From CAVSRC01 sp963830205 (GTDB lineage Bacteria > Pseudomonadota > Alphaproteobacteria > Rhizobiales > Kaistiaceae): a stretch of 64,000 bases of DNA. A program made the position numbers and the translations under genes. The notes under the pieces are model-generated. The model saw nothing but the letters and a program-made list of their open reading frames with translations, was not told the origin of the DNA and did not search any database. Shown here piece by piece: positions 22,246 to 30,337 of this stretch (positions within the stretch are counted from its first letter, which is position 1; the number at the start of each line of letters is the position of its first letter). The stretch covers positions 3,735 to 67,734 of the forward strand of contig CAWHLP010000034.1 of assembly GCA_963830205.1 (NCBI GenBank), read 5' to 3'.

Positions 22246-22884
22246 ATGGCGCAATTCGTTTCGCACCCCCCGCAGGTCATCGCGAATATCCGCCGCTTCG
22301 CCGACGAACTTCCCGGAAACCCGGCCTTGCAGGCGAACCTCGGCTACGTCCAGTCATGGTACGCGCTTCGCATCGAAGGTGATCGGTGGGTCTTTGCGCC
22401 GTCGAAATTCGTCGCTTATCGCGACAACACGGCAAAGCGATTCCTGGAGACCTTCAGGAAGAGGCCGGATGGCGGACGTCCAGAACAGATACTGCGCACC
22501 ATGTTCGACGAGATCGATCCGGAGAGCGGCCTGGGGCGCCAGCTGATGGATGAACTGCATGATTATGTCGGGGGGTTTGACCGCACGCCGCGGCGGCGCG
22601 TGCGCATCTCCATCGTCTCGGAAGAGGCAGGCGACAGCCCCGCACCCGTGCTGTCGGACCGTGCCCTCCTGTCGCGCATCACGACGATCGCCGAGGTCTG
22701 CGGTGGGCGGCCGTGCATCAAGGGCACGCGCATGCGCGTGTCGGACATCGTCGACATGCTCGCTGCCGGCGCGACCCGCGGCGAGATCCTCGAGGACTTC
22801 CCCTACCTTACGGAAGAAGACTTGTCCGCCGCCCTCGCCTATGCCGCCCGCGCGACCGACCACCGCGTCGTTCGCGCCGCCTGA
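22246..22884 (+). CDS. DUF433 antitoxin-like protein with an extra N-terminal domain
   Basis: 212 residues. The C-terminal 75 residues are a DUF433 domain (CGGRPCIKGTRMRVSDIVDM, then ILEDFPYLTEEDLSAALAYA), usually a stand-alone antitoxin-like helix-turn-helix protein. Here about 120 residues precede it, with SWYALRIEGDRWVFAPSKFV and TAKRFLETFRKR, a module I cannot name. The next gene, 6 bp downstream, encodes the DUF5615 PIN-like partner that typically accompanies DUF433. The pair lies against the direction of the glyQ-glyS genes, as if inserted between them. Confidence 0.8.
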   Translation: MAQFVSHPPQVIANIRRFADELPGNPALQANLGYVQSWYALRIEGDRWVFAPSKFVAYRDNTAKRFLETFRKRPDGGRPEQILRTMFDEIDPESGLGRQLMDELHDYVGGFDRTPRRRVRISIVSEEAGDSPAPVLSDRALLSRITTIAEVCGGRPCIKGTRMRVSDIVDMLAAGATRGEILEDFPYLTEEDLSAALAYAARATDHRVVRAA

Positions 22885-22890
22885 ACCGCC

Positions 22891-23220
22891 GTGCGCTTCC
22901 TCATCGACGCGCAACTGCCGCCGTCGCTCGCCGATCGCCTGCGCGATGCCGGGCACGAGGCCGAGCACGTCAACCTGATCGGCCTCGGAGCGGCGAGCGA
23001 CCGGCGCATCTGGACCTACGCCGGATCAAGGCACGCCGTGATCCTCACCAAGGACCAGGACTTCGCCGATCTCGCCCGCAGCGACCGACGGGGAGCCGCC
23101 GTAGTCTGGATCAGGCTCGGCAACACGACGAGCAAGGCGCTGTGGCGGGCGCTCGAACCGGTTCTACCCGAAATCCTCGATGGTCTCGAACGTGGCGAGA
23201 GGCTGATCGAGGTCGCCTGA
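22891..23220 (+). CDS. DUF5615 PIN-like toxin candidate
   Basis: 109 residues from GTG 22891. The N-terminal MRFLIDAQLPPSLADRLRDAGHEAEHV and the TKDQDFADLA motif, with conserved acidic residues after strand 1 and in the D-x-D-F loop, match DUF5615/Mut7-C-like PIN-fold proteins. By family these are proposed ribonuclease toxins paired with DUF433. Toxicity here is not demonstrated. It follows the DUF433 gene directly and ends 25 bp before the convergent hypothetical gene. Confidence 0.82.
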   Translation: MRFLIDAQLPPSLADRLRDAGHEAEHVNLIGLGAASDRRIWTYAGSRHAVILTKDQDFADLARSDRRGAAVVWIRLGNTTSKALWRALEPVLPEILDGLERGERLIEVA

Positions 23221-23245
23221 GGTGCGTCTGACCGCGACCAATTGC

Positions 23246-23734
23246 CTACGCTGCGAAATCAGCGCCGACGCCGATATCGTAGTCACGCACGGCGAATACG
23301 ACCCGCTCTGGCGTGACTTCGTATGGCACCAGGGACAGCATCGCGTCGGCACGGGACTCGGCGGCACGGAACAGCGTCGCAAGGACATTGCCCCATGGGT
23401 CGTCGAGGACACGGTGGAGGAAGCACACCGGCTTCTTCTGGTCGAGGGTGAGCCAGCCGATCGACCACGGCACCGGCAGCGGCGCGCCGGCGCCGCGCTC
23501 GAGATAGAGCTTAAGTTCGCCGAGTTGCGCGTCAAAAGGCTGGAACAGCCCATGCAGCATGTCGTCGTCGATATCGCTCAGCGTCAGTGGCACGTCGAGA
23601 CGCAACATCGGCTGAACGAAATCGCCGGTCGAACGCCACATGCGCGCCTTCCAGCCGGCAGGGCGCAGCCCCAGCCGGTGGGAACGCTCGGGCGGCGGTG
23701 CATCGGCCGATCGCCAGACGTCGCTGGCGCTCAC
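23246..23734 (-). CDS. Conserved hypothetical protein coupled to glyQ
   Basis: 162 residues if started at GTG 23734, which overlaps the glyQ stop codon (GTGA). The frame continues upstream through glyQ, but that part is only a shadow of glyQ. Visible segments: GWKARMWRSTGDFVQPMLRL, SDIDDDMLHGLFQPFDAQLG, KPVCFLHRVLDDPWGNVLATLF and a C-terminus of VRDYDIGVGADFAA. I do not recognise a domain. Coupling to glyQ suggests it was once between glyQ and glyS in a single operon. Confidence 0.72.
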   Translation of the reverse strand: MSASDVWRSADAPPPERSHRLGLRPAGWKARMWRSTGDFVQPMLRLDVPLTLSDIDDDMLHGLFQPFDAQLGELKLYLERGAGAPLPVPWSIGWLTLDQKKPVCFLHRVLDDPWGNVLATLFRAAESRADAMLSLVPYEVTPERVVFAVRDYDIGVGADFAA

Positions 23735-24651
23735 GCCCCGCCTCCCGCCGTCTGCAGCCAGGCGGCGCCGCAGGCCTTGGCGAGTTCGCGGACGCGCAGG
23801 ATGTAGCTCTGCCGCTCGGTCACCGAGATGACGCCGCGGGCGTCGAGCAGGTTGAAGGCATGGCTCGCCTTGATGCATTGGTCGTAGGCGGGCAGCGCCA
23901 TCAGATGCCGGCCGTCGCCCTGGCCGTCGGCGAGGTATTTCCGGCAGGCGGCCTCGGCCATGCGGAACTGTTCGAACAGCATGTCGGTGTCGGCGAACTC
24001 GAAATTGTGCCGGGAGAATTCCTGCTCGGCTTGCAGGAAGATGTCGCCGTAGGTGACCTTGTCGTTGTCGCGGCCGTTGAAGTTCAGATCGTAGACGTTG
24101 TCGACGCCCTGGATGTACATGGCGAGCCGTTCGAGCCCGTAGGTGAGCTCGCCGGAGACGGGCGCGCATTCGAAGCCGGCGACCTGCTGGAAGTAGGTGA
24201 ACTGCGACACTTCCATGCCGTCGCACCAGCACTCCCAGCCGAGCCCCCAGGCGCCCAGCGTCGGGCTCTCCCAGTCGTCCTCGACGAAGCGCACGTCGTG
24301 CTCCGCCATGTCGAGGCCGATCGCCTGGAGCGACTTGAGGTAGAGGTCCTGGAGGTTGTCCGGCGACGGCTTGAGGATGACCTGGAACTGATAATAGTGC
24401 TGCAGCCGGTTGGGGTTCTCGCCATAGCGGCCGTCCTTGGGCCGGCGCGAGGGCTGCACATAGGCCGCCTTCCACGGCTTGGGGCCGAGCGAGCGCAGCG
24501 TCGTCGCCGGGTGGAAGGTGCCGGCGCCGACCTCCATGTCGTAGGGCTGGAGGATGGCGCAGCCATAGTCCGCCCAGTAGCGCTGGAGCGTCAGGATGAG
24601 GCCCTGGAACGAGCGTTCCGGGCGCATGTGGGCGGGCAGGTCTTCGGTCAC
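23731..24651 (-). CDS. glyQ: Glycyl-tRNA synthetase alpha subunit
   Basis: Catalytic class II subunit charging tRNA-Gly. 306 residues. Motifs include SFQGLILTLQRYWADYGCAI, QPYDMEVGAGTFHPAT, the class II motif 2 region with QPSRRPKDGRYGENPNR, and GVISVTERQSYILRVREL near the end. Its stop overlaps the next gene by four bases. The beta subunit gene lies 1.6 kb further on, beyond a plus-strand gene pair. Confidence 0.97.
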   Translation of the reverse strand: MTEDLPAHMRPERSFQGLILTLQRYWADYGCAILQPYDMEVGAGTFHPATTLRSLGPKPWKAAYVQPSRRPKDGRYGENPNRLQHYYQFQVILKPSPDNLQDLYLKSLQAIGLDMAEHDVRFVEDDWESPTLGAWGLGWECWCDGMEVSQFTYFQQVAGFECAPVSGELTYGLERLAMYIQGVDNVYDLNFNGRDNDKVTYGDIFLQAEQEFSRHNFEFADTDMLFEQFRMAEAACRKYLADGQGDGRHLMALPAYDQCIKASHAFNLLDARGVISVTERQSYILRVRELAKACGAAWLQTAGGGA

Positions 24652-24755
24652 GGGCGGCGGTCCTGAAACGACATGAAGCCGCCACGGGCGGCGCGTCTCC
24701 TTTTAATCGGCGCGCCCCAAGGGTCAAGGAGGCGCGGGGTCAAGCGAGGGCAGGG

Positions 24756-24953
24756 TCACCCCTTGGGCGGGCGATAGACGCCGGTCACCGGGTCCTTCTC
24801 CAGGGTGAGCTGGCCCGGCGCCGGTTCCGGCTCCTGCGCGCGCTTGCGCTCGCTGCGGAAGCGCGCCTTCACCTGCGCGATCCGCCGCCGCACCCGCCAC
24901 CAGGCGTAGACGACGATGATAAAGAGGATCGCAATGAGTTCGAGACGGCTCAT
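24756..24953 (-). CDS. Small single-pass membrane protein
   Basis: 65 residues starting MSRLELIAILFIIVVYAWWR: one hydrophobic helix at residues 4-19, then a strongly basic stretch and a short tail ending GVYRPPKG. Lies about 10 bp downstream of the corrected sppA stop and upstream of glyQ on the same strand. No known function. It is short, but the membrane segment followed by positive charges is convincing. Confidence 0.6.
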   Translation of the reverse strand: MSRLELIAILFIIVVYAWWRVRRRIAQVKARFRSERKRAQEPEPAPGQLTLEKDPVTGVYRPPKG

Positions 24954-24962
24954 GGGTCGGTC

Positions 24963-25815
24963 CTACAAGCCGAAGCGGCTCCACGCCGCATGCTCGTCGA
25001 GCGTGGCGAAGAGCCGGGCGACGAGGCCCTCGGCAAGGCGGTCGCTGCCGCCGCCAAGCCCCAGGCGCCGGCGCAGCATGCTCTTCTCCATCGGGATCAT
25101 CTTGAGCCGCACCTTGTCGCCGTACTGCCTCGCGCAGCACCGAGCGCAGATCGCCGGTGCGGTCGGCCAAGCCGAGGTCGACCGCCGTCTTGCCCGACCA
25201 GAAGGCGCCGGAGAAGAGGTCGGGATCGTCGGCGAGCTTGGCGCCGCGCCGCGCCTTGACCAGGCCGATGAAGGCGGCGTGGACGTCCTCCTGGATGGCG
25301 GTGAGGCGGGCGACGTCCTCCTCGCGCTCCGGGCGGAACGGGTCGAGCATGGCCTTGCTCTTGCCGGCGGTGTGGACGCGGCGCTCGACGCCGATGCGCT
25401 CGATCAGCCCGGTGAAGCCGAAGCCGGCGGAGACCACGCCGATGGAGCCGACGATCGAACCCTCGTCGACGATGATCTCGTCGCCGGCCGCGGCGATCAT
25501 GTAGCCGCCGGAGGCGGCGAGGTCCTCGACGGCGACGATCACCTTCTTGTGCTTCTCCTCGGCGAGGGCGCGGATGTGGCGGAAGATCAGGTGCGACTGG
25601 GCGGCGGCGCCGCCCGGCGAATTGACGATCAGGGCGACGGCCGGCGCCTTCTTCACGGCGAAGGCGCGGCCGAGCGGCCCGACGAGGCTCTCCAGCGCCA
25701 GGCCCTGACGCAAAGGGCCACCGCCGCCGATGACGCCCGCCAGGCGCACCACGGGGATGACCGGCATGTCGCCGCGCAGGCGCGCAGGAAGCAGGGATTT
25801 CAACGAAAACGCCAC
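24963..25815 (-). CDS. sppA: S49-family signal peptide peptidase-like protease, +1 frameshift in the C-terminal part
   Basis: Short SppA-type serine protease. Visible are AVALIVNSPGGAAAQSHLIF, the nucleophile region EDLAASGGYMIAAAGDEI with Ser, and GSIVGSIGVVSAGFGF. The frame up to VLRE is family-like; after it the open frame becomes an Arg/Pro-rich nonsense tail, whereas one base further on it reads YGDKVRLKMIPMEKSMLRRR and ends ARLFATLDEHAAWSRFGL at 24963. The extra base is at about 25125-25129. Corrected length is about 283 residues. GTG 25815 with GAGGTGA upstream is preferred; ATG 25851 is an alternative. Confidence 0.85.
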
Positions 25816-25832
25816 CTTGTCACCTCGTGAAC

Positions 25833-26655
25833 TCACGCGCGTACGCCCCATTGCGGGTGGGCCTCGGCAAGCCCGGCCCCCTCGCGCAGGATGCTCTCAA
25901 CCGGAGACACATAGGCGCTGCCGCGTGGTGCCGTGAAGGACGAGCGGCGGCAACAGGCGCGACGCCGCACGGCTGCCCTTGACCGCACCGACCAGGATGC
26001 GGTGGGCGGGCTCTGCGGCACGCGGCTGGACCGGCAGGATGTCGACCGCGCCGAAGCGGCTGCCAAGTGCGGCCAGCAGCGCAGCGATGCCGTCCGCCCG
26101 GAAGATCACCACCAGAAGGCCGCCCGGCTTGAGGATCGAGGCGGCGGCGCGGAACCAGAGGTCGAGGCCGCCTTTGCCCAACACATGCGCCGCGGCCCGC
26201 GCTCTGCCGGGTGGCGCCGTCGTCGTCGCCGGCACATGGAAGGGCGGATTGGTGATCACCGCGTCGGCCATGTCGCGGGCAAGGCCGGCCGCCGCGCGCG
26301 CCCCCTCCGCCGCCTCGATATCGGCCGTGACGATCGAGACGCGGGCGGCGAAGGCATGGTTGGCCGCCCGTTGCAGGGCAGCCCGGGCGCAGGCGACGGC
26401 ATCGGCGTCGCGTTCGGCCAGCACCACCCGCGCCGCGGCCAAGCGCGCCGCTGCGACCATGCCGGCAACCCCGGCGCCGGCCCCGAGGTCGACGATGGTG
26501 CCGGCGAAGTCCGGCATGAGCGCCGCGCCGAGGAGGACGGCCTCCAGCCCGGAGCGGTGATGGCCGCGCGTCGGCTGGACGGCCTCGACCCGCCCGCCGA
26601 TGAAGGCATCGACGGTGGTGAGCGGCGGCTCGACCTCCGCAACGTCCGGTTTCAT
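25833..26655 (-). CDS. trmN6: tRNA1(Val) adenine-N6 methyltransferase-like protein, +1 frameshift near the C-terminus
   Basis: SAM-dependent methyltransferase of the YfiC/TrmN6 type. Residues 50-65 hold the SAM loop IVDLGAGAGVAG, and the N6-adenine catalytic motif is present as NPPFH. The uncorrected frame stops at 25897 after a non-conserved tail. One base further on it reads RGSAYVSPVESILREGAGLA, the expected family C-terminus, and stops at 25833. The extra base is within 25924-25933. Corrected length about 273 residues. Start ATG 26655 overlaps the DUF2007 stop (ATGA). Confidence 0.82.
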
Positions 26656-26885
26656 CCCTTCCTCGGTTTCTCAAGTTCGGCACCGATCCCCGCTTCCCGA
26701 ATGATGGTGCGGGCCGCGTCGAGCCGGTCCTCGGAAACCAGCATGCGGCGCGGTATCACACCCAGCGAGCCCTCGACGACGCTCATGTTCTGGTCGAGGA
26801 CGAGAACCTCGATGCCGGCGTCGCGGAGCAGCGCCTCGACATAGGAGATCAGGACGAGGTCGTTCGTGCGCAGCAATTCTTCCAT
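26652..26885 (-). CDS. DUF2007 protein, copy A
   Basis: 77 residues beginning MEELLRTNDLVLISYVEALL, the typical DUF2007 (putative signal-transducing protein) pattern, with DQNMSVVEGSLGVIPRRMLV and a final helix. It is a clear paralogue of the next gene upstream. Four-base overlap with the methyltransferase gene. The molecular role of DUF2007 is not established. Confidence 0.85.
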   Translation of the reverse strand: MEELLRTNDLVLISYVEALLRDAGIEVLVLDQNMSVVEGSLGVIPRRMLVSEDRLDAARTIIREAGIGAELEKPRKG

Positions 26886-26911
26886 CGGCCCAGCGCCACC
26901 GTTGTCTCGAG

Positions 26912-27127
26912 CTACGGCAATTCCTTGCCCAAACCGGCTTCAACCATCAGGCGGCGGGCGGTGTCGGCCGACGCCTGCGGAACCAGGATGCGACGCGGCA
27001 TCATGCCGAATGGCATCATCATGTTCATATCCTCATCCACCACCAGCGTCTCTATCCCGGCGTCGCGCATCAATGCTTCAACGAAAGAAATCAGCACCAA
27101 GTCCTTGGTTCTGAAGAGCTCTTCCAT
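26912..27127 (-). CDS. DUF2007 protein, copy B
   Basis: 71 residues from ATG 27127 (MEELFRTKDLVLISFVEALM); an earlier in-frame ATG at 27244 would add a non-conserved segment. It aligns with copy A along its whole length (ME-EL-RT-DLVLIS-VEAL-RDAGIE-LV-D), so the two arose by tandem duplication. The middle differs: copy B has Met-rich EDMNMMMPFGMMPRRILV. Transcribed toward copy A and trmN6, divergent from the prenyl synthase gene. Confidence 0.83.
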   Translation of the reverse strand: MEELFRTKDLVLISFVEALMRDAGIETLVVDEDMNMMMPFGMMPRRILVPQASADTARRLMVEAGLGKELP

Positions 27128-27255
27128 TCCGCCCTGCCGCTTTGGCGCGCCCCCTGGCGCGCGCCACGACGATAGAGTCCCGGTCGGGCCGGTACAATCG
27201 CCGCGGTACCCTTGTTCCCGTACCGCCCCTTCCCTAATCTCCACCCAAGGACCAA

Positions 27256-28290
27256 ATGCGGAGTACCCGGGTGGGTGTCGTCATCGCCCTCGACGAGGGC
27301 AAGAACAGACCGAATGCGAGCATCGAGCCGCTGGTGCGGCTGACCCGCGAGGCGATGACCGCGGTCAATGAGATCATCCTGTCGCGCGCCGGCTCGCAGG
27401 TCGAGCTGATCCCCGAGATCGCCCGCCACCTGATCGATTCGGGCGGCAAGCGGCTGCGGCCCATGCTCACGGTGGCGGCTGCCGAGATGTGCGGCCACGC
27501 CGGCGAGGGCCGGGTCAAGCTCGCCGCGGCGGTCGAATTCATGCACACCGCCACCCTGCTCCACGACGACGTGGTCGACGAGAGCGACATGCGCCGCGGC
27601 AAGGCGGCCGCGCGCATGGTGTGGGGCAACCAGGCGTCGGTGCTGGTCGGCGACTACCTGCTCGGCCAGGCGTTCAAGATGATGGTCGAGGTCGGCTCGC
27701 TCGACGCGCTCGACATCCTCGCCAATGCCGCGGCGATCATCGCCGAGGGCGAGGTCATGCAGCTCGATGCCGCCCAGAACACCGCCACCACCGAGGACGA
27801 ATACCTCGCCGTCATCCAGGCCAAGACCGCGGCGCTGTTCTCGGCGGCGGCGGAAGTCGGCCCGGTGCTCGGCAAGCGGCCGCGCAGCGAGCGCGCCGCC
27901 TTCCGCTCCTACGGCACCAATCTCGGCCTTGCCTTCCAGCTCGTCGACGATGCGCTCGACTATGGCGGCAGCTCGCTTGAGCTCGGCAAGCGCGTCGGCG
28001 ACGATTTCCGTGAGGGCAAGATCACGCTGCCGGTGGTGCTCTCCTACCGGCGCGGCACCGACGCCGACCGGGCCTTCTGGAAGCGGGCGCTGGAAGACGG
28101 CAAGATCGAAGACGGCGACCTGGAGCAGGCCATCGCGCTGATGCGCAGTCAGGATGCGATTCGCGACACCATCGAGCGGGCGCAGCATTTCGGTGCCGTC
28201 GCCCGCGACGCGCTGGCGCCGTTTCCCGACACCCCCCATAAATCCGCCCTTATCGAGGCGGTTGATTTCTGCATCGGCCGGGTCAATTGA
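27256..28290 (+). CDS. ispB: Polyprenyl diphosphate synthase (octaprenyl type)
   Basis: Elongates isoprenoid chains for the ubiquinone side chain. Up to 344 residues. The first Asp-rich motif is HDDVVDESD (Asp104-Asp105), the second LVDDALDY; SGGKRLRPML is the IPP-binding segment and GDDFREGKITLPVVL follows the second motif. ATG 27256 has AAGGA nearby; GTG 27271 (VGVVIALDE) is an equally plausible start. Chain length is inferred from family and organism. Confidence 0.9.
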   Translation: MRSTRVGVVIALDEGKNRPNASIEPLVRLTREAMTAVNEIILSRAGSQVELIPEIARHLIDSGGKRLRPMLTVAAAEMCGHAGEGRVKLAAAVEFMHTATLLHDDVVDESDMRRGKAAARMVWGNQASVLVGDYLLGQAFKMMVEVGSLDALDILANAAAIIAEGEVMQLDAAQNTATTEDEYLAVIQAKTAALFSAAAEVGPVLGKRPRSERAAFRSYGTNLGLAFQLVDDALDYGGSSLELGKRVGDDFREGKITLPVVLSYRRGTDADRAFWKRALEDGKIEDGDLEQAIALMRSQDAIRDTIERAQHFGAVARDALAPFPDTPHKSALIEAVDFCIGRVN

Positions 28291-28374
28291 CCCGGCAGGT
28301 TGCGGCGGCAGCATGAAACCGTCATCCTGCCGCTCAGGCGCCAAGCCTGCGATTTTGCACCAGTTGCGAGGGTC

Positions 28375-30303
28375 ATGATCTTGCCGAACCGTCTCAGCAT
28401 CGGTCTCGCTGCCTTGATGAGTCTTGTCGCAGGGAGCACGGCGGCATTCGCCAACACGGCGGTCAATGAGCCGGGGACGCTTGCCGGCAGCTACCTGGCG
28501 GCGCGCAGTGCCGACGTGGCCAAGGACATCGGCGCCGCCGCCACCTTCTACAGCGACGCTCTCGCCGATGACCCGCAGAACCCGACGCTGCTCGAGCGTA
28601 CCGTCATCCTCGACGCCGCCGACGGCAACATCGACCAGGCCTTCGAACCGGCCGGGCGGCTGATCACCATCGACATCGGCAATCCGATCGCGCGCCTGGT
28701 CCTGGCGGTGCGTGCGATCAAGCAGCACGATTATGCGGCCGCGTCCGATAGCCTCGCCAATGTCGCCAAGGCGCCGCTGGCGGCGCTCACCGTCGGCCTG
28801 ATCGACGGCTGGATCGATTTCGGCCTGGGCAAGGTCGACGACGGGCTGGCGACCATCGCCGCCCTTAACGGGCCGAGCTGGTACGGCATCTTCAAGGACT
28901 ACCACAGCGCGCTCATCCTCGACGCCGCCGGGCGGACGAGCGACGCCGTCGCCGCCATCAGCAAGGCCTACAACACCGACTCCTCGGCGCTGAGGGTGGT
29001 GGAGGGCTATGCCCGCATCATGGCGCGCGCCGGCAAGCGCGACGTGGCCGCCAAGGCACTGACCGATTTCACCGGCGTGTCGACGCTGCACCCGGCGGTG
29101 AAGGAGCTGCTCGACGACATCCGTGCCGGCCGGCCGATTGCCCCGGTCGCGGCGACCGTCGAACTGGGCGCGGCCGAGGCGCTCTACGGGCTGGGCTCGG
29201 CCATCGGCACCGACGGCGGGCCGGAGCTGCCGGTCGCCTATCTGCAGCTGGCGCTCTATCTCAACCCGACGCTCTATCTCGCCGACATGGCGGTCGGCGA
29301 CGTGCTGCAGGCGTCGTCGCGCTGCGACGAGGCGATCGTGTCCTATGGGCGGGTTCCCGAGACGATCGCGCTCCGCCGCAATGCCGACTTGCAGATCGCT
29401 GCCTGCCTGCAGGACCTCAACAAGCCGGAACAGGCGGTGCGCTATGCCGAGCGCGTGCTCAACGCCGATCCGACCGACATCGAAGCCGCCGTCGTGCTCG
29501 GCGACATCTACCGGGCGATCGACCGGTTCGCGGAGGCCGCCGACGCCTACAGCCACGGCATCGCGGCGATCAAGACGGAAAGCGCCGACGACTGGCGCAT
29601 GTACTACTATCGCGGCGTCGCGCTCGAGCGCAGCAAGCAATGGCCGCGGGCCGAGGCCGACTTCCAGCACGCCCTCAAGCTCAGTCCCGACCAGCCCTCG
29701 GTGCTCAACTACCTGGGCTATTCCTGGGTGGACAAGGGCCTGAACCTCGACAAGGCGCTGGCGATGATCAAGCAGGCGGTCGACCTCCGGCCGAACGACG
29801 GCTACATCGTCGACAGCCTCGGCTGGGCCTACTACAAGCTCCAGCGCTACACGGATGCGGTGGCGACGCTGGAGCGCGCCATCGAGCTGAGGCCCGAGGA
29901 TTCGACCATCAACGACCACCTCGGCGACGCCTATTGGCAGGTCGGCCGCAAGCTGGAAGCCACCTTCCAGTGGGCGCATGCGCGCGACATGAACCCCGAG
30001 AAGGACCAGCTCCCGGTGATCCTGGAGAAGCTGAAGCACGGGCTGAAGGCCGCCGACGGCACCGTGAGCAAGGCCAGCGCCCCGGTCGCGCCGCCGGCGG
30101 CGGCCAGTCCCAACGACCGCAGCGCCCTGCCCGAATCGATCACCGTCGCCAAAGGCGAAAGCCTGTGGAACATCGCCGCCAAGATCTATGGCGATGCCGA
30201 CATGTACGCGCTGATCTACCACGCCAATCGCGACCGGATCCGCGATCCCGACCGCATCTTTCCGGGCATGACGCTGAACCTGCCGGCCGTGGGATCGAAC
30301 TGA
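28375..30303 (+). CDS. Secreted TPR-repeat protein with C-terminal LysM domain
   Basis: 642 residues from ATG 28375 (MILPNRLSIG). The N-terminus is a signal peptide ending near A-F-A-N. The body is a series of TPR-like helical pairs, clearest at GDIYRAIDRFAEAADAYSHG, RAEADFQHALKLSPDQPSVL and LERAIELRPEDSTINDHLGD. The last 50 residues form a LysM-like fold (SITVAKGESLWNIAAKIYGD ... IFPGMTLNLP), which would bind peptidoglycan. The TPR part resembles the alphaproteobacterial family often found upstream of ispE; a LysM tail on it is less usual. Likely periplasmic or outer-membrane associated scaffold. Confidence 0.85.
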   Translation: MILPNRLSIGLAALMSLVAGSTAAFANTAVNEPGTLAGSYLAARSADVAKDIGAAATFYSDALADDPQNPTLLERTVILDAADGNIDQAFEPAGRLITIDIGNPIARLVLAVRAIKQHDYAAASDSLANVAKAPLAALTVGLIDGWIDFGLGKVDDGLATIAALNGPSWYGIFKDYHSALILDAAGRTSDAVAAISKAYNTDSSALRVVEGYARIMARAGKRDVAAKALTDFTGVSTLHPAVKELLDDIRAGRPIAPVAATVELGAAEALYGLGSAIGTDGGPELPVAYLQLALYLNPTLYLADMAVGDVLQASSRCDEAIVSYGRVPETIALRRNADLQIAACLQDLNKPEQAVRYAERVLNADPTDIEAAVVLGDIYRAIDRFAEAADAYSHGIAAIKTESADDWRMYYYRGVALERSKQWPRAEADFQHALKLSPDQPSVLNYLGYSWVDKGLNLDKALAMIKQAVDLRPNDGYIVDSLGWAYYKLQRYTDAVATLERAIELRPEDSTINDHLGDAYWQVGRKLEATFQWAHARDMNPEKDQLPVILEKLKHGLKAADGTVSKASAPVAPPAAASPNDRSALPESITVAKGESLWNIAAKIYGDADMYALIYHANRDRIRDPDRIFPGMTLNLPAVGSN

Positions 30304-30337
30304 GCACGACAGCTCCGAACGGCCGAAACGGTCATCC

